Below, in pieces: positions 7,123-16,800 of a stretch of 26,635 nucleotides of DNA. Within the stretch, counting starts at the first letter, position 1. Each line of letters begins with the position of its first letter. The stretch comes from Actinomycetota bacterium (GTDB taxonomy: Bacteria > Actinomycetota > Coriobacteriia > Anaerosomatales > D1FN1-002), in NCBI GenBank assembly GCA_005774595.1, contig VAUM01000003.1:1-26635 (forward strand), read 5' to 3'. Position numbers and translations under genes: made by a program. The notes below the pieces were generated by a model, which was not told the origin of the DNA, did no database searches, and was given only the letters and a program-made list of their open reading frames with translations.

Positions 7123-8004
7123 ATGAAGGACCTGCTGTCCAAGGCCGAGACACTCACCGAGGCGCTGCCGTGGATCAAGCGCGCCTGGGGCAAGACCGTG
7201 GTCATCAAGTACGGCGGCGCCGCGATGACCGACCCGGCGCTGCGCGACATGGTCGCCTCGGACGTCGTGCTGATGAAGCTCATGGGCATGAATCCCGTCA
7301 TCGTGCACGGCGGCGGACCGGAGATCACGCAGTACATGGAGCGGCTCGGCATGCCCGTCGAGTTCGTCGACGGTCTGCGGGTCACCGACGAGGCGGCGAT
7401 GGAAGTCGTCAAGATGGTGCTCGTCGGCAAGGTCAACAAGGAGCTCGTCGCCGCCATCAACGCGCACGGCCGGCTCGCCGTCGGCATCGCCGGCGACGAC
7501 GCGAACCTCATCCGCGCCACGCAGCTCGATGCGCGGCTCGGGCGGGTCGGCGAGATCACCGCGATCGACACCACGGTCGCGACCAACCTCATCGAGGACG
7601 GCTTCGTGCCGGTCATCGCGAGCGTGGGCGCGGGCGACGACGGCGGCTCGTTCAACATCAACGCGGACTCGGTCGCCTCGGCGCTCGCCGTCGCGCTCGG
7701 CAGCGAGAAAGTCATCTTCCTCACCGACGTCGACGGCGTGTACGAGGACTTCGACGACAAGGACTCGCTGCTCTCGGCGATGCCGCTGTCGGACGCGAAG
7801 GCGCGCATCAGCGGCGATACGCTCGGCGCCGGGATGATCCCGAAGGTGCAGGCGTGCGTGGACGCGCTCGACGGCGGTGTGCGCCGGGCGCACATCCTGA
7901 ACGGCAAGGTCCCGCACGCGCTGCTGCTCGAGGTCTACACCGACGAGGGCGTCGGCACGATGCTCACGCACGACGTGGAGCCGGCAGAAGAGGCGGTGCT
8001 CTAG
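7123..8004 (+). CDS. argB: Acetylglutamate kinase
   Basis: Phosphorylates N-acetylglutamate with ATP, the committed step of the pathway. The 293-residue amino-acid-kinase fold shows VIKYGGAAM (Lys29 and glycine loop), VHGGGPEI and the IFLTDVDGVYEDF segment. The N-terminal helix ahead of the first strand (residues about 3-22, ending LPWIKRAWGKT) is the feature of hexameric, arginine-inhibited kinases, so feedback control is likely here rather than at an acetylglutamate synthase. GAGGAAG lies 5 bases before the ATG; an in-frame GTG one codon earlier sits too close to it. It begins 10 bases after argJ. Confidence 0.96.
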   Translation: MKDLLSKAETLTEALPWIKRAWGKTVVIKYGGAAMTDPALRDMVASDVVLMKLMGMNPVIVHGGGPEITQYMERLGMPVEFVDGLRVTDEAAMEVVKMVLVGKVNKELVAAINAHGRLAVGIAGDDANLIRATQLDARLGRVGEITAIDTTVATNLIEDGFVPVIASVGAGDDGGSFNINADSVASALAVALGSEKVIFLTDVDGVYEDFDDKDSLLSAMPLSDAKARISGDTLGAGMIPKVQACVDALDGGVRRAHILNGKVPHALLLEVYTDEGVGTMLTHDVEPAEEAVL

Positions 8005-8007
8005 GCC

Positions 8008-9222
8008 ATGGGCGTGCTGTTCGACGCGGAGTCCGCACGGGACGCGGCGTTCCACCTGCCGACCTACGCGCGCAAGCCGGTCATGTTCGTGGTCGGCAGC
8101 GGGCCGAAGCTGTTCGACGACGCGGGTCGCGAGTACCTCGACTTCGTCGCCGGCATCGGCTCGGTGAACCTCGGCCACGCGCATCCCGCGGTCACCTCGG
8201 CGCTGTGGAACCAGGTCGCCAAACTCACGCAGGTCAGCAACCTCTACCACGTCGAGCACCGGGCCGAGCTGGCCGAGACGCTGTCGGGCCTGCTCGGCGG
8301 GGGCAAGGCGTTCTTCTGCAACTCGGGCACCGAGGCGTGCGAGGCCGCGATCAAGCTCGCGCGCAAGTGGGGCCGGTCGCGGAGGGGCGAGGGCTGCCAC
8401 GAGATCGTGACGGCGATAGGGTCGTTCCACGGGCGGACGCTCGGCTCGCTCGCGGCCACCGGGCAGCCCGGCAAGAAGGCCGCGTTCGAGCCGTTGCCCG
8501 GCGGGTTCGTCCACGTGGCGCAGAACGACGTCGACGCGCTCGATGCAGCCGTAGGGCCGAAGACCTGCGCGGTCATGCTCGAGCCGGTCCAGGGCGAGGG
8601 TGGCGTTCACCCGTGCACGCCCGAGTACCTGAAGGCCGCACGCAAGCTCTGCGACGAGCGAGACGTCCTGCTCGTGCTCGACGAGGTGCAGACCGGCATG
8701 TGGCGGACCGGGCCTGCCTTCGCCCAGCAGGGTTACGGTGTCGAGGCCGACGTCACGTGCATCGCGAAGGCGCTGGCCAACGGCCTACCGGTCGGCGCCA
8801 TCGTCGCGAAGGGCAGCGCAGCGGACACGTTCGAGCCCGGCGACCACGGCTCGACCTTCGGCGGCGGGCCGGCGATCTGCGTCGCGGCGCTCGCCACGAT
8901 CGAGGCGCTGCAGGCGCAGCACCTCGGCGAGAACGCGATCGTGATGGGCGAGCGGCTGAGGGCCGGCCTGCGCGCGCTCCGGGACGTGACCGGCGCGGTG
9001 GCCGAGGTCCGCGGCGTCGGGCTCATGAACGCGATCGAGCTCACCGAGCCGATCGCGGCCAAGGTCGCCGCCGTCGCGCTGACCCAGGGCTTCGTCATCA
9101 ACAGCATCGGCGAGCACGTGCTGCGGTTCCTGCCACCGCTCGTGATCGGCCCGTCGGAGATCGACGGGCTGCTCGAGGCGCTCCTCGGCATCATCGAGAC
9201 CCAGGAAGGGGGCGCGGCCTGA
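8008..9222 (+). CDS. argD: Acetylornithine aminotransferase
   Basis: PLP-dependent class III aminotransferase converting N-acetylglutamate semialdehyde and glutamate into N-acetylornithine and 2-oxoglutarate. It is 404 residues, normal length. Visible features are the cofactor-phosphate loop NSGTEACEAAIK (about 105-116), SFHGRTLGSLAATG, LEPVQGEGGV, the PLP-ring aspartate in LLVLDEVQTG (Asp225) and the Schiff-base lysine in CIAKALANG (Lys254). The related enzymes that use succinylornithine or ornithine look alike, but position between argB and argF decides the role. The ATG follows the argB stop by 3 bases. Confidence 0.95.
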   Translation: MGVLFDAESARDAAFHLPTYARKPVMFVVGSGPKLFDDAGREYLDFVAGIGSVNLGHAHPAVTSALWNQVAKLTQVSNLYHVEHRAELAETLSGLLGGGKAFFCNSGTEACEAAIKLARKWGRSRRGEGCHEIVTAIGSFHGRTLGSLAATGQPGKKAAFEPLPGGFVHVAQNDVDALDAAVGPKTCAVMLEPVQGEGGVHPCTPEYLKAARKLCDERDVLLVLDEVQTGMWRTGPAFAQQGYGVEADVTCIAKALANGLPVGAIVAKGSAADTFEPGDHGSTFGGGPAICVAALATIEALQAQHLGENAIVMGERLRAGLRALRDVTGAVAEVRGVGLMNAIELTEPIAAKVAAVALTQGFVINSIGEHVLRFLPPLVIGPSEIDGLLEALLGIIETQEGGAA

Positions 9223-9223
9223 C

Positions 9224-10180
9224 ATGACCGCCAACACGCTCGCCGGGCGCGACCTGCTCACGATGGCCGACCTCACGCCCGCCGAGGTCCGGCTCGTGCT
9301 CGATCGCGCACTCGCGCACAAGGACCTGTGGCCGCGCCGCGCCGCGCCGCGGCCGACGCTGGCCGGCAAGAAGGCCGCGCTGGTCTTCATGAAGCCGTCG
9401 CTGCGCACGCGCGTGAGCTTCGAGTGCGCCTGCGCGAACCTCGGCATCCACCCGGTGGTGCTCGGCCCGCACGACGCCTTCTCGCGCGAGGAGACCGTCC
9501 ACGACACCGTGAAGACGCTCGAGCGGTACGTGGACGTGATCGTGCTGCGCACCTTCGAGCAGGCCCACGTCGAGGAGGTCGCCGAGCACGCCTCGGTGCC
9601 GGTCGTGAACTCGCTCACCGACGATCACCACCCCTGCCAGGGGCTCGCCGACCTCATGACGATCGAGGAGCGGTTCGCGAAGCTCGCGGGCCTGACGCTC
9701 GCGTACGTCGGCGACGGCAACAACATGGCCAACACCTGCCTGCTCGCGGGCGCGCTCACCGGCATGCACGTGCGGACGGCCTCGCCGGACGGCTACGCGC
9801 CCGCCGCGGCGGTCGTCGAGCAGGCGCGCGCGCTCGCGGAGGCGCACGTCACCGGCGCGACGATCGCTGTGGGCGCCGACCCGGCCGCCGCGGTCGCCGG
9901 CGCCGACGTGGTCGTGACCGACACGTGGGCGTCGATGGGCCAGGAGGCCGAGCACGCCGAGCGGGTCGCGGCGTTCGCGGGCTTCACGGTGGACGAGCCC
10001 CTGTTCGCGCAGGCCTCGGAAGGCGCCGTCTTCCTGCACTGCCTGCCCGCGCACCGCGGCGAGGAGGTCTCGCCCGGGGTGATCGACGGCGCGGCGTCGG
10101 CGGTGTTCGACGAGGCGGAGAATCGGCTGTGGGCGCAGCAGGCGCTGCTGTCGCTGCTGTTGGAGGGAAGCGAGTCATGA
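9224..10180 (+). CDS. argF: Ornithine carbamoyltransferase
   Basis: Forms citrulline from ornithine and carbamoyl phosphate. The 318-residue protein has the carbamoyl-phosphate loop as KPSLRTR (residues 57-63; the textbook STRT reads SLRT here), HPCQ at 136-139, the ornithine-binding DTWASMG motif and the catalytic HCLPAHRG (Cys273). The SMG motif indicates ornithine rather than aspartate or acetylornithine as the acceptor. One base separates it from argD, and its stop codon overlaps the argR start. Catabolic ornithine transcarbamylases (arcB) share the fold, but the operon is plainly biosynthetic. Confidence 0.95.
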   Translation: MTANTLAGRDLLTMADLTPAEVRLVLDRALAHKDLWPRRAAPRPTLAGKKAALVFMKPSLRTRVSFECACANLGIHPVVLGPHDAFSREETVHDTVKTLERYVDVIVLRTFEQAHVEEVAEHASVPVVNSLTDDHHPCQGLADLMTIEERFAKLAGLTLAYVGDGNNMANTCLLAGALTGMHVRTASPDGYAPAAAVVEQARALAEAHVTGATIAVGADPAAAVAGADVVVTDTWASMGQEAEHAERVAAFAGFTVDEPLFAQASEGAVFLHCLPAHRGEEVSPGVIDGAASAVFDEAENRLWAQQALLSLLLEGSES

Positions 10181-10620
10181 CGAAGCGGAGCACGCGGCAG
10201 GACGCCCTTCGCGCCATCGTGCGGGGCGGGACGGTCCGTACCCAGCAGGAGCTCGTGGACCGGCTGCGCGCGCTCGGGTTCGAGTGCACGCAGGCGACGG
10301 TCTCGCGCGACGCGGCCGAGATCGGCCTGCGGAAGCTGCTGGGCGGCGGGTACGTGCTCGCCGAGGACCTGCACCTGCACCGGATGTTCGAGGACCTGGT
10401 GACGGGCGTGGTCCGCTCGCAGCAGCTGGTGCTCGTGAAGACGAGCGCGGGAGGGGCGATGGGCGTGGCGGCGGCGCTCGACGCGGGCGGCTTCGAGCAC
10501 GTGCTCGGCTCGATCGCCGGCGACGACACCGTCCTGCTGATCACGGAGTCGGAGGCTGCGGCCGAGGGGCTCGTGGGGGCACTGAGCAGGTACGCACCGC
10601 GCCGGGGCTTTCGGCGCTGA
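10177..10620 (+). CDS. argR: Arginine repressor
   Basis: Arginine-responsive DNA-binding regulator, 147 residues. The N-terminal winged helix-turn-helix (about 1-70) contains the recognition-helix signature TQATVSRD. The C-terminal domain (about 80-147) carries the hexamerisation and arginine-binding signature GSIAGDDTVLLI. It starts in an ATGA overlap with the argF stop, with GGAGGGAAG upstream, so it is translationally coupled. Being inside the operon it represses, it probably controls its own level through the inverted repeats over the argC promoter. Confidence 0.96.
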   Translation: MTKRSTRQDALRAIVRGGTVRTQQELVDRLRALGFECTQATVSRDAAEIGLRKLLGGGYVLAEDLHLHRMFEDLVTGVVRSQQLVLVKTSAGGAMGVAAALDAGGFEHVLGSIAGDDTVLLITESEAAAEGLVGALSRYAPRRGFRR

Positions 10621-10640
10621 AGGAGATGAGGGAAGGTACC

Positions 10641-11870
<1,230 letters not shown>

Positions 11871-11874
11871 CGCG

Positions 11875-12117
11875 ATGGCGGCGTTCGGCATGCCCGGAGG
11901 GTCCGAGTGGCTGATCATCCTGCTCACGGTGCTGCTCGTCTTCGGACCGGCGGTGATCGTGTTCTTCGGCGGGTACTTCGTCGGCAAGGTGCGCGGCAGG
12001 GCCGAGGCCGCGGCGGCGGCGCGCGGGATGCTCGCGGAAGCCTCGACCGCCCCTGAAGCGCCGACTGCCGCGACCGCCCCCGACGCCCCGGACTCCGAGG
12101 AGGCCACCGATGACTGA
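11875..12117 (+). CDS. Small TatA-like single-span membrane protein
   Basis: An 80-residue protein of unknown function between argG and argH. Residues 10-37 are strongly hydrophobic, followed by a basic stretch (GKVRGRAEAAAAARG) and an Ala/Pro/acidic tail ending in DD. The beginning (GGSEWLIILLTVLLVFGP) resembles the TatA/TatE membrane helix and its FGP hinge. However, the segment after FGP stays hydrophobic (AVIVFFGGYFVG) instead of forming TatA's amphipathic helix, so I do not call it a working translocase subunit. It starts 4 bases after the argG stop and its last 8 bases overlap argH, so it is expressed with the arginine genes. It may be a lineage-specific membrane protein. Confidence 0.7.
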   Translation: MAAFGMPGGSEWLIILLTVLLVFGPAVIVFFGGYFVGKVRGRAEAAAAARGMLAEASTAPEAPTAATAPDAPDSEEATDD

Positions 12118-13522
12118 CGCTTCCACGCCCTGGGGCGGCAGGTTCGCCCGCGACCCGGACGCGTTCGCGCTCGAGTTCGGCGCGTCGCTCCCGGTCGACC
12201 GGCGCATGTGGGCCGAGGACATCGCCGGCTCGATGGCGCACGCGCGCATGCTCGCGGCGACCGGCATCATCACCGACGCCGACGCCGACGCCATCGTGGC
12301 CGGGCTGCGCGACATCGCCGCCGAGATCGAGGACGGCGCCTTCGTCTGGGACATCGCCGACGAGGACGTCCACATGGCGATCGAGAAGGCGCTCACCGAG
12401 CGGGTCGGGGAGCCGGGCAAGCGGCTGCACACCGCCCGGTCCCGCAACGACCAGGTCGCCACCGACACGCGGCTGTACGCGAAGGCCGCTGCCCTGCGGC
12501 TGCACGCGGCGGTGGGCGCCGTGCGCGCGACCCTGCTGACGCTGGCCGGCTCGCACCTCGACATCGTCATGCCGGGCTACACGCACCTGCAGAAGGCACA
12601 ACCGGTGCGCTTCGGCCATCACCTGCTCGCGTACTTCTGGATGCTCACGCGGGATGCGGAGCGGCTGCGCCATGCGTACGACGCGGCCGACTCGATGCCG
12701 CTCGGCAGTGCCGCGCTCGCCGGCACCACCTTCCCGATCGATCGCGCGATGACCGCGCGAGCGCTCGGGTTCGCGCACGTCGCGCCCAACTCGATGGACG
12801 CCGTCTCGGACCGCGACTTCCTGCTCGACCTGACCTACGCGTGCGCGGTTGCGATGACGCACCTGTCGCGCCTGTGCGAGGAGCTCGTGCTGTGGTCGAG
12901 CGAGGAGTTCGGGTTCGTCACGCTCGACGACGCGTGGGCCACGGGCAGCTCGATCATGCCGCAGAAGAAGAACCCCGACTTCGCTGAACTGGTGCGCGGC
13001 AAGACCGGCCGGGTGTACGGCGACCTGACGGCGCTCCTCACGGTCCTGAAAGGCCTCCCGCTCGCCTACAACAAGGACATGCAGGAGGACAAGGCCGCGG
13101 CGTTCGACGCGATCGACACGCTCGAGGCGTCGCTGCGCGCCGTCGACGGGATGCTGTCGACGATGACGGTGAACGCCGAGCGGATGCTCGCCGGCGCGCA
13201 CGGCGGCTTCATGGCCGCCACCGACCTCGCCGACCACCTCGCCGCTGCGGGCGTCCCGTTCCGCGAGGCGCACGAGGTCGTCGGGCGGCTCGTGCTGCAG
13301 TGCGAGCGCGAGGGCCGCACGCTGCAGGACCTGACCGTGGGCGACCTGCGGTCGGCGGATCCGCGCTTCGGACCAGATGCCCCCGGTGCGGTCGACGTGC
13401 GCGCGATGGTGGCGCGCCGCAGCAGCGCGGGCGGCACCGGCGACGAGGCCGTCACGGAGCAGATCGCGCTGGCCGAGGCCGTCTTGGGTGCGGACGAGGA
13501 GTGGCGCGCGGCCGCGGGGTGA
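12110..13522 (+). CDS. argH: Argininosuccinate lyase
   Basis: Last step of the pathway: splits argininosuccinate into arginine and fumarate. The 470-residue protein has the N-terminal WGGRF motif, HTARSRNDQVATD (about 104-116), PGYTHLQKAQP and the fumarase/lyase superfamily signature GSSIMPQKKNPD (about 279-290) with the catalytic serine in the mobile loop. CGAGGAGG-type sequence precedes the ATG, which lies inside the end of the small membrane-protein gene. It is the last gene of the operon; no clear intrinsic terminator follows. Confidence 0.96.
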   Translation: MTDASTPWGGRFARDPDAFALEFGASLPVDRRMWAEDIAGSMAHARMLAATGIITDADADAIVAGLRDIAAEIEDGAFVWDIADEDVHMAIEKALTERVGEPGKRLHTARSRNDQVATDTRLYAKAAALRLHAAVGAVRATLLTLAGSHLDIVMPGYTHLQKAQPVRFGHHLLAYFWMLTRDAERLRHAYDAADSMPLGSAALAGTTFPIDRAMTARALGFAHVAPNSMDAVSDRDFLLDLTYACAVAMTHLSRLCEELVLWSSEEFGFVTLDDAWATGSSIMPQKKNPDFAELVRGKTGRVYGDLTALLTVLKGLPLAYNKDMQEDKAAAFDAIDTLEASLRAVDGMLSTMTVNAERMLAGAHGGFMAATDLADHLAAAGVPFREAHEVVGRLVLQCEREGRTLQDLTVGDLRSADPRFGPDAPGAVDVRAMVARRSSAGGTGDEAVTEQIALAEAVLGADEEWRAAAG

Positions 13523-13692
13523 CGCGCTCGGCGGCTACGGCACCGCGGCGGGGTCTTGTCGGGCAGTCGCTTCGTACCACGCCGACGCCGCGGGCGACCA
13601 CCTGCCCGTCCGCGCTTCGCCGTCGTTCGTCGCGTGCGCGCGGGTACAATAAGGAAGTTGAGCCCGGAGCCGCTAAGACTCTTTCACCATAG
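13523..13692. other. Gene-free stretch after argH
   Basis: No gene is seen. A long imperfect hairpin is possible (13560-13570 with 13594-13598 and 13603-13608, four bases bulged) but has no T-run, so it is not a convincing terminator. TACAAT at 13645-13650 is a good -10 hexamer, but no matching -35 or TG extension is present; it may be a weak upstream promoter for the cytochrome gene. Confidence 0.4.
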
Positions 13693-13708
13693 TGTGACGC
13701 GGCTCACA
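13693..13708. promoter_or_regulatory. CRP/FNR-family operator
   Basis: TGTGA-N6-TCACA, a perfect inverted repeat identical to the classical CRP consensus (spacer CGCGGC), is centred at 13700.5. Several actinobacterial Crp/FNR-family proteins bind this same consensus. It lies 41.5 bp upstream of the start site predicted from the -10-like element at 13730-13735, the class II activator position. The only gene downstream is the giant cytochrome. The regulator itself is not in this window. Confidence 0.75.
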
Positions 13709-13729
13709 TACAGCCAGGCCGTTTGTGGC

Positions 13730-13735
13730 GATACT
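13730..13735 (+). promoter_or_regulatory. Activator-dependent -10 element of the cytochrome gene
   Basis: GATACT matches TATAAT at 4 of 6 positions. Its start site would be about 13742. There is no recognisable -35 hexamer; that region is next to and partly inside the CRP-type palindrome, as in class II activated promoters. The assignment depends on this spacing rather than on hexamer strength. Confidence 0.5.
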
Positions 13736-13744
13736 GATGAAGGC

Positions 13745-13797
13745 GACGTGTGCGCACGCGTCTCGTTTCGGGTTCCTGCATGACCGGCGGAGGTCAT
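13745..13797 (+). other. Two hairpins in the cytochrome mRNA leader
   Basis: GACGTGTGC (13745-13753) is complementary to GCACGCGTC (13754-13762) with one G-T pair and is followed by TCTCGTTT. ATGACC (13780-13785) pairs with GGTCAT (13792-13797) just before the ribosome-binding purines at 13801-13813. They could influence transcript stability or translation; I do not recognise a known riboswitch. Confidence 0.4.
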
Positions 13798-13817
13798 CTG
13801 GGAGAGTGAGGGGTCGG

Positions 13818-16800
13818 ATGTCCAGGCGAAGGTGGTCCACGGTAGCGGCGACCTGTGTCGTGATGCTGGCATGCATCACGGCGGGCGCGGTGGCGGCAGG
13901 CGCGTCGCCCGCACCTGTGCCGGCCGGCGGACGCCGGCCCGAGACCCCCGCCATATCAGGCAGGTACGCGGTCTGGGCCGACCGTCAGGGCGGTTCGTAC
14001 GACATCCTCATGTTCGACGCCTACACCCGCGTCACGCAGGCCGTGAGCTCGTCTTCCGCCGACGAGATCCAGCCCGCGATCCAGGGCGACCGCGTCGTGT
14101 ACGCCACCTACGCCAACGGTGACGCCGACATCTACCTCTACGACATCCCGTCGGGCATCGTCAGCCCCGTGTGCGTGGCGGCCGGCGACCAGATCAACCC
14201 CTCGATCTGGGGCAACACCATCGTGTGGGAGGACTACCGCAGCGGGTACAACCCCGCGATCTACGGCTACAACCTCGCGACCCGCAGCGAGTTCCTGGTC
14301 GAGAGCGGATACAGCAGGCCGAAGAAGCGTCCGAAGGTCGCTGGCGACCTCGTGGTATGGGAGGACTACTCCGGGCAGGCCGGCGGGCGCATGGACGCCG
14401 ACATCCGAGTGAAGAACCTCGCCGCCGGCACGTACGCCACGCTCACCGGCACCGGCAGCAACGAGCTCGTCCCGGCCACCGACGGGCGCTACGTCGTCTG
14501 GGCGCAGGCTGCGGCCAAGGGCCTCGACATCAGGGCGTACGACACGGTGACCGGCGTCTACACCGACGTGCGCAAGCAGGTGGGCGAGCAGACGTTCCCG
14601 ACGGTGGGAGATGGCGTCGTCTACTGGATCGACAACTCCGGCGGTCCGCGCCTGCACGCGGACGCGTACTCGCTGCCGCTGCGGCGCAACCTGGCGTTCG
14701 ACGACCGCGGCACGGGCGACATCGGCGCGATCACGGCGCAGGGTTCGGGCATCGCATGGCTCGAGCGCAACGCGAACCGCTGGCAGGTCCGCGTGCTCGC
14801 CGGCTGGTCGCCGATGGCGGCCTCCGGCCTGAGGAGCGCGGCCTACACCTGGTCGCCGACGCGCATCCGCGCGGCCACCCCGGTCGATCGCACGGCGCCG
14901 ACGGTCGCCTCGACATCAGTGCGCCAGGGCTCCGTGAACGTGCGAGCCGGCGAGTTCACGCTCTACTTCTCCGAGGCGCTCGACAAGGCGACCGCCGAGT
15001 CCGGCGTGCGCCTGACCGACGCGAGCGGCTCGGACGTCTCCGCCGAGGTCACATACTCGGCGGCGCGCAGGTCCGTCACCGTTCGCCCGCGCCTGACGCT
15101 CGCGGCGGGCAGCTACGCGCTGCGCGTCTCGCCCGTCGTGCGCGACCGCGCGGGCAACGCCGTCGGCACCGTGCCGCCGGTGACGTTCTCCACCGGCCCG
15201 AAGCTGGCCGACACCGTGCCGCCGTCGACGCCCGACCGGCCGGTCGCGCGCGTCGAGGGTCTCACCAGCGTTACGGTGTCGTGGCGCGCCTCGGTCGATG
15301 ACGTGGGCGTCATCGGCTACCGCGTGTACCGCTACATGTGGGTGACCGGCACCCCGTCGCAGGTGGCGAGCTACACCGGCTCGCAGTGTTCGACGTCGAT
15401 CGCGAACACGGCCACGGAGACCGTGCCGGCGAAGTACACCTACTACTACGCGATCCGTGCGGTGGACGCGTCCGGGAACGTGAGTGCGACCTCGGCGCTC
15501 GCCTCGCCGGACCCGCACGGCACGTACGTGAGCGGCTACCAGGTCGCGAACTGCCTCAACTGCCACTCGGTGCACGGCTCGGTGAACAACACCGGCGCGC
15601 TCGGCGCCAAGACCGCGGCAGCGTGCTACGAGTGCCACGGCGCCACCTCGGGCACACGCATCTGGGGCTACGGGTCCACCTACGACACGCAGGGCAACTT
15701 CGGGGACGACTCCGTCATCGCGACGTATGGTCCGCTCTACGTGAACCGCTACGTGCACCGCAACTCGTACATGGCCGCCATCCAGCGCGAGTGCGACTCG
15801 TGCCACACGCCGCACCGCCGACCCGCGACCACCGGACCCGATCCGTCGCCGGGCAATGCGTACAACAAGCTCTTGCGCACCCAGCTGACGACGCCGTCGG
15901 CGACCTACCGCTACAACTCGTACACGACCGCTGTGGCCAACACCTTCTGCTTCGACTGCCACGGCAATGGGACGACCGACGACGCAGTGACGAAGATCGG
16001 CATCGTCGGCGGCGCCACCGCGTACACGAACGCGGGCGGCGACCACCGGACGACCTGGAATCCGGTGTACAACCGGCATGCCGACGTGGCCTATGTGGCG
16101 TCGACCAGCAGCAACCCCGGTATCCAGTGCGAGGCGTGTCACGACCAGCACGGCAGTCCCGCCGACGCTCTGCTCGGCATCTACAGCACGACGGACGGCA
16201 AGTCCTACATCGGCTCGGTCGAGATCACCGCGAACAACTTCTCGGTGTGCTACGGCTGCCACACGTCGGCCACGGTCGCCAAGTCCGTGACCGCGTCGGG
16301 CTATCCGGTCGACGGCGGCTGGCCGGGCAAGGCCGTGTACACGACGCCGTACAACGCGGGCACGAACACCGGCTCGATGCACGGCACCGGCTCGCCGAAC
16401 GCCACGAGCGCGACCTACCCGGCGCCGGGCGACTGCCGCATGTGCCACGACATGCACGGCACGGCGAACCGCTACGACATGCTCGTGGGTGGCACCACCA
16501 CGACCCCGAACTTCTCGCCGGGCTCGGCGACGTTCTGCTTCGCGGGCTGCCACGACGGCTCGCGCGCGGTCGTGGACGACGACATCAAGCGGTACTGGCC
16601 GGTCGCCGCCGGCGGCACGAGCGCCGACGCGCGCTCCGGGCACCGGACGCTGTCGAACGGCGTCCTGCCGGCCGGCAGCGCGATGCCGTGCTACTACTGC
16701 CACAACCCGCACGGCTCGGCTTCCGCGTACGGCCTGCTGGTCATCACTCGCTCGGCGGGCGCGACACTCACCATCGGTGACGCGGCCGGCGAGATCGTCA

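Noticed and set aside
13560..13608. Hairpin after argH as an intrinsic terminator
   Set aside because: The stem needs a four-base bulge and a long loop, and no T-run follows.
13725..13817. Upstream GTG start for the giant cytochrome
   Set aside because: It would put 31 residues ahead of a clean signal peptide and would start upstream of the predicted transcription start near 13742.
13657..13817. A cyclic-dinucleotide (GEMM) riboswitch, as found before some bacterial cytochrome genes
   Set aside because: I could not find the conserved GEMM core sequences in this leader; only simple hairpins are present.
13866..13876. Lipobox (MLAC) making the giant cytochrome a lipoprotein
   Set aside because: The -3 residue is not typical and a long hydrophobic stretch continues after the cysteine to a good AGA cleavage site, so ordinary signal peptidase processing is more likely.
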